Assembly: GCF_016863655.1 (NCBI RefSeq) | Contig: NZ_BOPH01000086.1 | Span: 1 to 64,000 of the forward strand | Length of the DNA stretch: 64,000 bases | Source: Virgisporangium ochraceum | GTDB taxonomy: Bacteria; Actinomycetota; Actinomycetes; Mycobacteriales; Micromonosporaceae | Direction of reading: 5' to 3' | Notes under the pieces: generated by a model | Seen by the model: the letters and a program-made list of their open reading frames with translations, nothing else | Databases searched by the model: none | Told to the model about the DNA's origin: nothing | Translations under genes and position numbers: made by a program | Shown: piece after piece, positions 45,001-52,227 of the stretch | How positions within the stretch are numbered: position 1 is the first letter of the stretch | Layout of the letters: the number at the start of each line of letters is the position of its first letter

Positions 45001-48000
45001 GCGACGTCGCCGGTCGCGGCCTGCCAGCTCACGGTCACCGAGTCGGCGTCGGCCGTCGTGGTGATGTCCGTCGGCGCGCCGGGCAGGTCGGCGGTCGGGG
45101 TGACCGGCAGCGAGACGTCGCTGAGCGGTGAGCTCCCCGCGCGTCCGAGGGCGACCACGGTGAACGTGTACGCCTGCGCGTTGATCAACCCGTCGATCGC
45201 GCACGCGGTCGCGGTGGTCGTGGTGCACGTGGCGCCGCCGGGCGTGGCCGTCACGAGGTAGCCGGTCACACCGGCGCCGGTTCCGGTCGGCGCGGTCCAC
45301 GACACGGTGACCTGCCCGTTGCCGGCCATCGCGGTGACGCCGGTCGGCGCGTCGGGCGGGCCGCTGGTCACCGGTGCGCTCGGCAGGCTCGGCGTCGACG
45401 CCCCGGTGCCGGGCGCGCCCGTGGCGACCACGGTGAACGTGTGCGCAACGCCGTCGGTGAGGCCGGTCACCGCGCAGGTGGTCGTGGCGGTCGTGCAGGT
45501 GCGGCTGTCGGGCAGGCTCGTGACCGTGTAGGACGCGACGCCGGCGCCGGTGTTGCCCGGCGCGGTCCACGAGACGGTCACCTCGCCCGGCGTGGTGGTG
45601 GCGACGGCGGTGACCGCGGTCGGCGCACCCGGCGGGCCGGGGGTCACGGCCGACGACGGCGCGCTGGCCGCCGAGTCGCCGCTGAGACCGGTCGCCACCA
45701 CGGTGAACGTGTAGGCGGTGCCCGGGGTGAGCCCGGCGACCACGCAGCTCGTGCCGACCGGCGCGAGGCAGCCGGGGCCACCCGGGCTGGCGGTCACCGC
45801 GTAGCCGGTGACGCCGGCGCCGGTGGTGGCCGGTGCGGTCCAGGAGACGGTCGCGGACGCGATACCGGGTGCCGCGGTGACGCCGGTCGGCGCGCCGGGC
45901 GGGCCGGGCGTCACGGCCGAGGCGGTCGTGCCCGCGGCGGACGTCCCGTTGCCCGACGCCACCACGGAGACGGTGTACGCCTGCCCGTTGGTCAGGCCGG
46001 TGATCACGCAGCTCGTGCCGACGGCCGTGGTGCAGGTCCGCCCGCCGGGGCTCGCCGTGGCGAGGTAGGAGGTGATGCCGCCGCCGGTCTGCGCCGGCGC
46101 CGTCCACGAGACGGAGAGCTGGGCGTTGCCGGCGGTGGCGGTCACCCCGGTCGGCGCGCCCGGCGGACCGGGCGTCACCGCGTTCGACGCCGCGCTCGCC
46201 GCGGAGCTGCCGCTGCTGCCGGTGCCGACGGCGACCACCGTGAACGTGTACGCGGTGCCGGCGCTCAGCCCGGTGACCGCGCAGCTCGCGCCGGTGGACG
46301 TGCAGGTCCGGCCGCCCGGCGAGGCGGTCACGGTGTAGCTCGCGACGCCGGCGCCGGTGACGACCGGCGGCGTCCAGGAGACCATCGCCGCGTTCGCGCC
46401 GGCGACCGCCGCCACCAGCGTCGGCGCGCCCGGCGGGCCGGGGGTCACCGCTGTGGTGGTCACCCCGGGAAGCGACGACCCGGTGCTGCCACCGCCGACC
46501 GCGACCACCGCGAACGTGTACGGCACCAGGTTGTCGAGATCGGTGACGACGCAGCTCGTGGCGCCGGCCGTGGCCGTGCAGGTCCCGCCGCCGGGGGTCG
46601 CGGTGACGTCGTACCGCGCGATGCCGCCGCCAGGGTTGGCCGGCGCGGTCCACGACACCGTGACCCGGTTCGGGCCGGGTGTCGCGGTGACGCCGGTCGG
46701 CGCGCCCGGCGGCCCCGGGATCACCGGGTCGCTGACCGCGGCGGGTGACTCGCCGACGCCGACGGCCACCACGGAGAAGGTGTAGCCGGTGCCGCTGGTG
46801 AGCCCGGCGACCGTGCAGGTCGTGGTCACGCTGAGACAGGTCGCGCCGCCCGGCGACGCGGTCACCCGGTAGCCCGTGAGGCCGAACGGCAGCACGGTCG
46901 GCGCGGTCCACGCCACGGTGACCGAGGCCGCCTTCGCGGTCGTGGTGACGCCCGTCGGCGCGGTCGGCGCCAGCGGTGTCACCGGCGCGCTCGGCGTGCT
47001 CGGGTCGGAGTCGCCGAGGTCGCCGAGGCCGACCGACACGACCGCGACCTGGTACTGGGTGCCGTTGTCGACGCCGGTGATCCGGCAGCTGTTCTGGTTC
47101 GACAGCAGCACGACGCACGCGTGCGGGCCCGGCAGCGCGGTCGCGACGTAGCCGGCGACGAGGTCGCCGCCGAGCAGCGGCAGGTCCCAGGTGACGTCGA
47201 GGAAGCCGTTGCCGGCGCTCACCAGCACGTCGGTCGGCGCGCCGGGCGGGCCGGGGGTGACGGCCGTGCTCGGTACGCTCGCCGGCGAGCTGCCGGTGGT
47301 GCCGGCGCCGACCGAGGTCACCGTGAACGTGTACGCGGTGTTGGCGGTCAGCCCGGTGACGGTGCAGGTCGTTGCCCCGCTCGCGGTGCAGGCCTGCCCG
47401 CCCGGGCTCGCGACGACCGTGTAGTGGTCGATGCCGGCGCCGGCCGACAGCGGCGGCAGCCACGCGACGACCGCCGACCGGTCGCGCGGCACCGCGGTGA
47501 CCAGCGTGGGCGTGCCCGGCGGACCGGGGACGACCGGCAGCGACAGCAGGCTCGCCAGCGAGTTCCCGGTGCCCGGCACGCCGGTGGCGACGACCGAGAA
47601 CGTGTACGCGACGCCGGACGTCAGCCCGGTCACGGCGCACGACGTGCCGGTGGTCGTGCACGTCTTCCCGCCCGGCAGGCTCGTGACGGTGTACCCGGCG
47701 ATGCCGCCGCCGGTGTTGGCCGGCGCGGTCCACGACACGGTGGCCGCGTTCTGGCCGGGGGTGGCGGTGACGCCGGTCGGTGTACCCGGCGGGCCCGGGG
47801 TCACACCGGCAGTGGACGCGCTGGCGGGCGAGGCGCCGACGAGGCTGGTCGCCACGACCGTGAACGTGTACGGGGTCCCGGGCAGCAGCCCGTTGACGGT
47901 GCACGAGGTGCCGCTCGTCGCGCAGCCCGCGATGCCCGGCGAGGCGCTGACGAGGTAGCCGGTGATCCCGGCACCGGCGTTGGCCGGCGCGGTCCAGCTG

Positions 48001-49664
48001 ACGGTGGCGGAGGCGCCGCCGGCGGTCGCGGTGACGTCCGTCGGCGCGCCCGGCGGACCCGGGATCACCGGCGCGGTCGGCGCGCTGGGCTGCGACTGTC
48101 CGGTCAGCCCGACGCCGTTCGCGACCACGGTGACCGTGTAGCTCTGCCCGACGAGCAGGCCGAGGATGGAGCAGCTGCGCTCGGTCGGCAGCAGGGCGAC
48201 GCACTGGTTCAGCAGCAGGCCGGGGTCGGCCGTGGCCGTGTAGCCGGCGATGCCACCACCGGGGTTGTCCGGCGCGTCCCACGAGACGTTGATGACGCCG
48301 AGCGCGCCGACGGTCACCTTGACGTTGCGCGGCATGCCCGGCGGTCCCGGCACGACCGCCGACGTGGTCGCGGCGGCCGACGACCCGGTGCCGCCGACAC
48401 CGACCGCGACGACGCCGAACGTGTAGCTGGTGCCGCTGGTCAGCCCGGTCACCGTGCAGGTGATGCCGGTCGTGGTGCAGGTCTTCCCGTCGGGCGTCGA
48501 GGTGACCACGTAGCGGTCGATGCCGCCGCCGACGTTGAGCGGGCCGAGCCAGCTCACCTGGGCGGAGGTGGCGCCGGCGACCGCGCCCGCGCCGATCGGC
48601 GCGCCGGGCGGGCCTGGCGCGACCGCGACGGTGAGGTTGCTGGCCGGCGACGTTCCGGAGGTGCCGGGCGCGATCGCGACGACGCTGAACGTGTACAGCG
48701 TTCCGGGCGTCAGGCCGGTGACGGTGCAGGAGGTGCCGGTCGTCGTGCACGACTGGCCGGAGAGGAGGGCGGTCGCGGTGTAGCGGTCGATGCCGGCGCC
48801 GACGTTGGCCGGCGCCGTCCAACTCATCGTGACCGAGTTCGCGCCGGCCGTGGCGGTCGCGTTGGTCGGTGCTCCGGGCGGGTTGTACGGGTCGACGACG
48901 GAGACGTTGACCGGGCTCGTGGCGACCGACGTCTCGCCGGACCGGTTCGCCACGACCACGACCGACCAGGTACCGGAGGGAACGGTGGTGATCGTGCAGC
49001 CGAGGCCGCTGGTCGTGCAGGTCTTCACGGTGGCGCCGCTGGTGGCGGTGGCGGTGTAGCCGCTGACCCCGATGCTGAGGGAGCCGACCCAGGTGACGCC
49101 GATCTGGTTGGTGCCGCCGGTCGCGACCACCAGCGTCGGCGGCAGTGGTGCTGCCTGGATCGTGGCGCCGGGTTCGCCGTCGTCGTCGCCGCTCGCGCTG
49201 GCCCGCGGGCCGGGCCGCCCGTCGCGACCGCCGGACGGTGCCCGGCTGCTGGCGGGCGTGGCGACGGCGCTCCCCGCCGGCTTCGTCGACGCGTTCCTGT
49301 TCACCTTGCCCGGCGGTGGGCTGGCGGCCCGTGTGGGCCGGCCGGTGGTCCGCGGGGTGGCCGGTCTCTGCGTGCCGGCCTGTCTGCTGGCCGGACCGGC
49401 CTGTTTGCCGGCCTGGTTGCTGGCCGGGCCGGCCTGTTTGCCGGCCTGTTTGCCGGCCGGGCCGGTGCGGCTGCCGGCCTGACTGCCGGCCGGGTCGCGG
49501 GCGCCGCTGGCGGGTACGGCCGGTGGGTCGACGGGCGCCGGCGTCGCCGCCAGGACGGGCGCCGCGTCGGCCCGGCGCGCCGCTCCGATCGCGAGGAGCG
49601 TCACCAGGCCGAGCATCCCCACCCCGGCCACGACCAGGAGAACCCTGGCCCGCCCGTTGCCCAT
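39048..49664 (-). CDS. Giant cell-wall-anchored protein with about 34 fibronectin type III modules
   Basis: About 3538 aa as an open frame. Signal peptide 1-34 (VLLVVAGVGMLGLVTLLAIGAARRADA). A Lys/Gln/Pro/Ala-rich low-complexity linker (about 35-165, units like PASNQAGKQAG) precedes about 34 Fn3 modules of 85-95 aa, each with VTVSWTAP, GYTVTASPGG, a Cys pair (TCTTTGTSCTV), VTGLTNGTAYTFTVVA, and joints such as TPGPPGAPTGVTATPG. A beta domain (about 3210-3310, VTVLGADFAPNSSVQI), a Ser-Gly linker, the class-E-sortase-like signal LARTG (3365-3369), one helix and RRKRR follow. ATG 49664 is chosen. The frame continues about 137 residues beyond the expected end, antisense to the methyltransferase gene. 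It is probably a surface adhesin or hyphal-wall protein; no enzyme domain is visible. Confidence 0.87.
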   Translation of the reverse strand: MGNGRARVLLVVAGVGMLGLVTLLAIGAARRADAAPVLAATPAPVDPPAVPASGARDPAGSQAGSRTGPAGKQAGKQAGPASNQAGKQAGPASRQAGTQRPATPRTTGRPTRAASPPPGKVNRNASTKPAGSAVATPASSRAPSGGRDGRPGPRASASGDDDGEPGATIQAAPLPPTLVVATGGTNQIGVTWVGSLSIGVSGYTATATSGATVKTCTTSGLGCTITTVPSGTWSVVVVANRSGETSVATSPVNVSVVDPYNPPGAPTNATATAGANSVTMSWTAPANVGAGIDRYTATALLSGQSCTTTGTSCTVTGLTPGTLYTFSVVAIAPGTSGTSPASNLTVAVAPGPPGAPIGAGAVAGATSAQVSWLGPLNVGGGIDRYVVTSTPDGKTCTTTGITCTVTGLTSGTSYTFGVVAVGVGGTGSSAAATTSAVVPGPPGMPRNVKVTVGALGVINVSWDAPDNPGGGIAGYTATADPGLLLNQCVALLPTERSCSILGLLVGQSYTVTVVANGVGLTGQSQPSAPTAPVIPGPPGAPTDVTATAGGASATVSWTAPANAGAGITGYLVSASPGIAGCATSGTSCTVNGLLPGTPYTFTVVATSLVGASPASASTAGVTPGPPGTPTGVTATPGQNAATVSWTAPANTGGGIAGYTVTSLPGGKTCTTTGTSCAVTGLTSGVAYTFSVVATGVPGTGNSLASLLSLPVVPGPPGTPTLVTAVPRDRSAVVAWLPPLSAGAGIDHYTVVASPGGQACTASGATTCTVTGLTANTAYTFTVTSVGAGTTGSSPASVPSTAVTPGPPGAPTDVLVSAGNGFLDVTWDLPLLGGDLVAGYVATALPGPHACVVLLSNQNSCRITGVDNGTQYQVAVVSVGLGDLGDSDPSTPSAPVTPLAPTAPTGVTTTAKAASVTVAWTAPTVLPFGLTGYRVTASPGGATCLSVTTTCTVAGLTSGTGYTFSVVAVGVGESPAAVSDPVIPGPPGAPTGVTATPGPNRVTVSWTAPANPGGGIARYDVTATPGGGTCTATAGATSCVVTDLDNLVPYTFAVVAVGGGSTGSSLPGVTTTAVTPGPPGAPTLVAAVAGANAAMVSWTPPVVTGAGVASYTVTASPGGRTCTSTGASCAVTGLSAGTAYTFTVVAVGTGSSGSSAASAASNAVTPGPPGAPTGVTATAGNAQLSVSWTAPAQTGGGITSYLATASPGGRTCTTAVGTSCVITGLTNGQAYTVSVVASGNGTSAAGTTASAVTPGPPGAPTGVTAAPGIASATVSWTAPATTGAGVTGYAVTASPGGPGCLAPVGTSCVVAGLTPGTAYTFTVVATGLSGDSAASAPSSAVTPGPPGAPTAVTAVATTTPGEVTVSWTAPGNTGAGVASYTVTSLPDSRTCTTATTTCAVTGLTDGVAHTFTVVATGAPGTGASTPSLPSAPVTSGPPDAPTGVTAMAGNGQVTVSWTAPTGTGAGVTGYLVTATPGGATCTTTTATACAIDGLINAQAYTFTVVALGRAGSSPLSDVSLPVTPTADLPGAPTDITTTADADSVTVSWQAATGDVASYTVTLTPGGATCTTAATTCDIAVAPGTYAVTVVATGSGGSSAPAVSVAGVGSPGLPTGVQTVVAGDDVTVSWVAPTFAGAGIDAYTVTLDPGGHTCSTNGALTCTVTDVPAGSFTATLRAGGPGGLSLPTTLGVVTGAPGPPTGVTVTPGTGQLTVSWTAPAGAGAGISGYEVVLSPNDGGCQVGTNVTSCVVTGLTDRTPYLITVVATGPGGDSLPAVGGAAVSTGAPAAPTGVTVDAGSNEATVSWTVPANTGAGLTGYLVTGSGGQTCVTVATWCTVTGLDAGEPYTFVVVGVGPGGTSISSTPSLAVKVGPPGTPTGVDAVVGAGQATVSWTAPGHDGAGIVNYVVTASPGGASCTTALLTCTVTGLSNTTAYTFSVVAVGVGDTGPSVPTVTATGVTPGPPGAPTAVVATPGAGTATVQWTAPLVAGPGIASYTVTASPGGRTCTAVGTTCAVTGLVSGTAYTFSVVAVGSGGSGTSPAGVTALSVTPGPPGAPTGVIVVPGLGTAQVRWTAPVNAGAGVASYTVTASPGWAQCTTVTLTCTVTGLNPLLPHTFTVVTNGIGSTGTSVSGVPPPAVVPGPPGAPTGVTGVPGDHSVVLSWIPPAEVGAGVTGYTASASSGQSCTGALPTCTVTGLTPGVPVTFTVVANGVSGDSAASVASAAVTPGPPGAPTGVTATPGAGSASLHWTVPASPGAGIAFYRATASPGGAVCTTTGDTCVVSGLADGTPYTFTVHAVGAGATGQSAASAPSAPVTTGAPGLPTITTVVAGDGQATVSWTAPAGVGAGLTGYEVTATPGGASCTTAGTNCTVTGLTNGVVYTFTVVATGPAGNSAPALTAVPTITGPPGAPTGLTAVVGNGQATVSWTAPATTGAGVTGYTVTSTPPGFGCVTGGATSCLIAGLANGVAYTFTVVANGVVGASDASSSTLTVTPSGLVPTAPTGVVATPGAGQVTVSWTPVAGATGYTVTAGPGTCTTTGSSCTVTGLTDGLPYTVSVTAASSGGVSAPAVVPAVVTGAPSAPRSVSLVTGNGRAVVSWLAPLSSGAGLTGYRVTLSPGGASCEVTGLTCAITGLVNGTAYTASVVALGTAGTSVAATSGSALTGPPAAPAAVTVTAGANGAVVSWTAPTGLGAGLTGYTATAAPGGAHCTTVALTCQLTGLAPGQLYTVTVTAAGPGGTSPASAPPALVVSGPPSAPVSVTATVGNGRSVVSWSLPVQAGAGVDHYVVTASNGATCTTVLLTCAVTGLTNGVAYTFTVRTYGVGQSGVSAPSAPSAPVTPSASLAGAPTTVTATAGNAAIHVSWTPSATVGDGIDHHVATAYPDGARCRAATATSCTITGLTNGRTYRVVVGAVTTGQAGVSALSDYVTGLVPRGTLPANPARAHAVAGDSSATVSWPASTGAAGYTVTASPGGATCTTTALTCTVTGLTNGVRYAFTVRATVAGKLSLASPWSNPVTPGLGASSIGAPAAPADVRVEPGDGELTVSWTQPTAGAAVVDSLVTVEPGGQTCVSTGLGCTVTGLANGTAYTVTVVARGAGDESPPATATHQAVPSREPGPVTDVTVTPRYSSLVVSWTPPADQGSGIAYYSARTGSGNGWCVAVGAAATECVMYVPIDADYEVTVRAHGLHDRRSDGAVGSTAGRPDWPDLPDTGPTGAPDLTTSKGSTNVTVAPGGETVTVLGADFAPNSSVQIVLHEVLTASGASVAAAAEVLATVTVDEDGTFSVSAWVPDIDPGTGSVLAAYGVAADGSIRSLHVPVTRGAATAQPPVTGGPPVQDIPSSGSSGSSGSSGSSGSGGGSGDSLARTGAPVTGLVALGLVLLLLGTASALLSGVRRKRRLPAVDEQPRAGRGDRRDAPQRRASRLGVTTVERADAHGEHEVERFLTRLQREVLGRDLPEAEPAGGDLHRARGARLGDGPRRPVGGQDVAGGEPRRHGPGRGSRSAADLEHPKVRLDRKRVHDRRQSARQSYRHGHRS
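39063..39494 (+). CDS. Short class I SAM-dependent methyltransferase
   Basis: A 143-aa protein with the SAM fold: motif I VLEIGCGPGAAARAVAARL, acidic motif II ILATDRSARAIAQA, then FDLVFAVRVGALDG and a final strand ARLFVDG. It is short, but matches a group of about 150-200-aa actinobacterial methyltransferases. ATG 39063, or GTG 39057. Antisense to it, the frame of the giant Fn3 protein stays open to 39048, so both cannot easily be right as drawn; the protein-like motifs here argue that this gene is real. Confidence 0.72.
   Translation: MPVRLSGRLAAIVDALPVEPHLRVLEIGCGPGAAARAVAARLTTGHILATDRSARAIAQARTACAVEIATGRLSLRQVAAEDLALEPGEEPFDLVFAVRVGALDGRHPEAGRAALRRIAAVTAPGARLFVDGRETPLAPDAGQ
40090..49165 (-). 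repeat. Tandem Fn3-coding repeat array
   Basis: About 34 consecutive units of 255-285 bp encode the Fn3 modules. The units are clearly homologous but mostly 50-70 % alike at protein level, so the array is old rather than freshly amplified. Assembly collapse is possible where neighbouring units are most similar. Confidence 0.85.
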
Positions 49665-49747
49665 GATGTCGTCCCCCACGTGACACCGAATCGCAATTGC
49701 TCCGTCACTCTAAGCAACAGAACTGGCGTCACGTGGGGATTCGACGG

Positions 49748-50809
49748 TTACGGGCTGCCTTCCCGGGCGAGCCGCTCCCGGTCGTCGTCGACCTGCCCGG
49801 TGGCGGCTGTCCCGGCGTCGCCGGTCCCGTCGTCCTTTCCGGCCTCGACCCTTTCGGCGGCGGCCTCGACCGGCGCGGGCGCCGGCCGCGTGAGGCTGAG
49901 CACCACCGACCCGGCGAGCACCAGCACCACCACGGCAAGGCTGACCAGCGACGGGATCTCCGGGATCGAGGTACTGATCGTCTTGTGGGCGGCCTGCAGG
50001 ATCAGCTTGACGCCGATGAAGCCCAGGATGATGGCCAGGCCCTTGGACAGGTAGTGGAACTTGTCGAGCATTCCGGAGAGGAAGAAGTACAGCGCCCGCA
50101 GGCCGAGGATCGCGAAGGCGTTCGAGGAGTACACGATGAACGTGTCGTCGCTGACCGCGAGCACCGCCGGCACACTGTCGACGGCGAACACCAGGTCGGC
50201 GGCCTCGATCGCGACCACGACCACGAACATCGGGGTGGCCACCCACTTGCCGGCGACCTTCACGAAGAACTTCGCGCCCGAGTACTGCTCCTGCACCGGC
50301 ACCACCTTGCGCACCAGGCGCACGGCGATGTTCTTCCGCGGGTCGTACTCCTCGTCGTCGTCCTTCATGAGCTTGTAGGCGCTCCAGAGGAGGATCGCCG
50401 CGAACACGAACAGCACGACGGTGAACGTGCTGACGATGGCCACGCCGGCCGCGATGAAGATCGCCCGGAACACCAGGGCGCCGATGACCCCGTAGAACAG
50501 GGCCCGGTGCTGGTACTCCCGCGGTACCGCGAAGTACCCGAAGATCAGGGCGAAGACGAACAGGTTGTCGACCGACAGGCTCTTCTCGAGCAGCCACGCG
50601 GTGGTGAACTCGACGGCCGCCCCCGTGCCGAGGCTCGCCCACACGAGCCCGGCGAACAGGAGTGACACCCCCACCCAGACCGCACTCCACACGGCCGCCT
50701 CGCGGAAGCCGATGATGTGTGTCCTCCGGTGCGCGAACAGGTCGATCAACAACATGATCACCACGCTGCCCGCGAACACGGCCCAGAGCCACGCTGGCAC
50801 GTCGAGCAC
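49748..50809 (-). CDS. TerC/Alx-family integral membrane protein
   Basis: A 353-aa protein with about nine helices. Family marks: WLLEKSLSVDNLFVFALIFGYFAVPREYQHRALFYG (with the conserved Glu and Asp of the metal site) and VAIEAADLVFAVDSVPAVLAVS, FIVYSSNAFAILGLRALYF. TerC/Alx proteins are implicated in manganese export and metallation of exported proteins and in tellurite resistance. A highly charged 60-residue tail (EAAAERVEAGKDD) ends the protein. GTG 50809 is preceded by AGGAGGTATCA. The leader can fold around the ribosome site, suggesting RNA-level control. Confidence 0.93.
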   Translation of the reverse strand: MLDVPAWLWAVFAGSVVIMLLIDLFAHRRTHIIGFREAAVWSAVWVGVSLLFAGLVWASLGTGAAVEFTTAWLLEKSLSVDNLFVFALIFGYFAVPREYQHRALFYGVIGALVFRAIFIAAGVAIVSTFTVVLFVFAAILLWSAYKLMKDDDEEYDPRKNIAVRLVRKVVPVQEQYSGAKFFVKVAGKWVATPMFVVVVAIEAADLVFAVDSVPAVLAVSDDTFIVYSSNAFAILGLRALYFFLSGMLDKFHYLSKGLAIILGFIGVKLILQAAHKTISTSIPEIPSLVSLAVVVLVLAGSVVLSLTRPAPAPVEAAAERVEAGKDDGTGDAGTAATGQVDDDRERLAREGSP

Positions 50810-50817
50810 TGATACCT

Positions 50818-50869
50818 CCTGGGGGTAGTCGAACGGGTACGTGCTCAATCGTTCCCGTAAACCCCCAGG
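50818..50869 (-). promoter_or_regulatory. Structured leader adjoining the terC ribosome site
   Basis: On the minus strand CCTGGGGGT (50869-50861 side) pairs with ACCCCCAGG (50826-50818), 9 bp, with an inner ACGGG/CCCGT stem. The right arm ends directly at the AGGAGG, so opening or closing it could change translation. It does not match the yybP-ykoY consensus by eye; two further dyads (GTCCGGAC at 50886 and CCGGCAA/TTGCCGG at 50902-50917) lie upstream. Confidence 0.5.
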
Positions 50870-51213
50870 TAGGACCCGGTCCCTGTCCGGACAAGCAAAC
50901 CCCGGCAACCTTGCCGGACCCCGGCAACCCCGGCCAGCCGCAGCACCCCTCCGATGTCGGGCCCGATCCTCGCGGTGGTGGCCCGGCCCCTGCGACCGCG
51001 CCCTTCGCCCTTCGCCTTTCGCCCTTCGCCGCCCGTCGCCCATCCCCCCATCCCCAGCACTCACCCCTCCCCCGGCCCGGATGCCTCCCCACCCGGTCCC
51101 GGGGCCGGACGCCCCCAATCGGGGCAGGGCGGAGTGTCCGGGGGACCGGTGTCACTGCGCGTTGCCGAAGCCCGCCCCTCGCGAGGGCGCGGTGACCACT
51201 TGATCGTCGTTTG

Positions 51214-51250
51214 AGGAACGAACCCGCAGCCTGACCTCACGTTCGTTCCT
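51214..51250. repeat. Intergenic palindromic element, copy 3
   Basis: AGGAACGAAC and GTTCGTTCCT arms with a 17-nt centre CCGCAGCCTGACCTCAC. The right arm and centre match copy 1 at 6788-6847. Confidence 0.6.
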
Positions 51251-51545
51251 GGTGCCTGAGTAGTGGGCGGTTGTCGAGTATGTGCCGGGAGAGAAAGTGC
51301 TGTCCGGGACGCGTTTTGTCTCCCCGGTTGCCGCCGACAGGCGCCCGGCACCCGGGGGTTGTCGATCGAGGAAGACGAGGGCGTCTCGGGGCACCATCCG
51401 TCCTCGATCGACACCGGTGGACACGCCAGCCACACGACCGCCAACCGCCACCGGTCGAGGGATCGACGGGCCGAGATCGCGGTCCTTACTCCCCGTGACA
51501 ACCCGTCGATACCCGTTCGACCGTTTCGCGCCGCTGTCAACCGGA

Positions 51546-51612
51546 CAAGATCAGCTTTCCAGGAACCACAGTGAAGCCTGACTTCACTCCTGTTCCTGGA
51601 AAGCTGATCTTG
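51546..51612. repeat. Intergenic palindromic element, copy 4 (67 bp, perfect 21-bp arms)
   Basis: Perfect arms (CAAGATCAGCTTTCCAGGAA and one further base, 51546-51566, versus 51592-51612) enclose an inner dyad AGTGAAG-CCTGA-CTTCACT. Almost the whole 67 bp is self-complementary. The inner GTGAAGCCTGACTTCAC resembles the centres of copies 2 and 3. Confidence 0.75.
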
Positions 51613-52061
51613 TTGGTTCGATCGACCCGGACCCGGTTCCGCTAACGTCACGCAGCGTGAGATCTCTCGGGGATGGCGCGGGCCGGAACAACCTGTGCAT
51701 CGCAGCAGGCCAGAAGGGCGGTGCGAGTACCTGAACAGCTACCGTTCGTGGTAACTGTTCACCTGGTTGTGGTGGCTGTTCGTCGGACACTTGTGGTCGC
51801 TGTGCCGCCAAAGGTGTCCGGCGGGGCCGGAGGCGACCGTGTCAGCCAGTGTCGGCCGGCGTCGATCGAGGAGGTCATGGCGATGTTGGACTTCCGTACA
51901 CGTCATGGCATGTCCGGAAGTCCAAGATCGGGCCGGGAGGACACAGCCACCGGCGCCCACCACCGCCTGAATAGTTATCGTTCCCGGAACAGCAAACAAG
52001 GCGGCCGGCCCAGGGCCGTGCGGGCAGGTCCGGGACGACGGACGGTAAAGGCTCAGCCGAA

Positions 52062-52166
52062 ATGCCGGCTTTGACCGGCCGTCGCCCGCACACGAAGCTG
52101 CGACTCGAGACACTGGCCGCCGCCCGCAACACCCGCGCCGCCGTCGCGCGCGTCCACGCGCGCTGA
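52062..52166 (+). CDS. Possible 34-aa orphan ORF
   Basis: ATG 52062 encodes MPALTGRRPHTKLRL followed by a helix ETLAAARNTRAAVARVHAR and TGA. It is basic and could form an amphipathic helix. There is no good ribosome site and no recognised relative; it may be a gene remnant or chance. Confidence 0.2.
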   Translation: MPALTGRRPHTKLRLETLAAARNTRAAVARVHAR

Positions 52167-52227
52167 TCCCGCGGGACGGGGTCAGGCGCGCGGGAGCGCA
52201 GAAAGGTTCAGCGCAAGGGACCCGGGC

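Larger units (their letters stand above)
50918..52061. other. Gene-free interval rich in palindromes
   Basis: Between the terC leader and a 34-codon ORF no coding gene is supported in over 1.1 kb; open frames here lack ribosome sites and protein-like patterns. Base composition is lower in GC than the flanks around 51540-51990. It carries at least five inverted repeats listed separately or here: 51214-51250, 51360-51413 (13-bp arms TGTCGATCGAGGA), 51546-51612, 51734-51761 (GAACAGCTACC / GGTAACTGTTC) and 51885-51925 (TTGGACTTCCG / CGGAAGTCCAA). Confidence 0.6.

Noticed and set aside
40228..49482. Long plus-strand open frames such as 40228-40887 and 42958-43686
   Set aside because: They are antisense images of the Fn3 repeats (same periodicity, Val/Thr/Pro-rich nonsense), with no ribosome sites.
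50818..50920. yybP-ykoY manganese riboswitch before terC
   Set aside because: The conserved internal loops of that class are not visible; kept only as an unassigned structured leader.
51061..51651. Open frames in the palindrome-rich interval
   Set aside because: Composition is not protein-like, they overlap several palindromes, and both strands are equally open.
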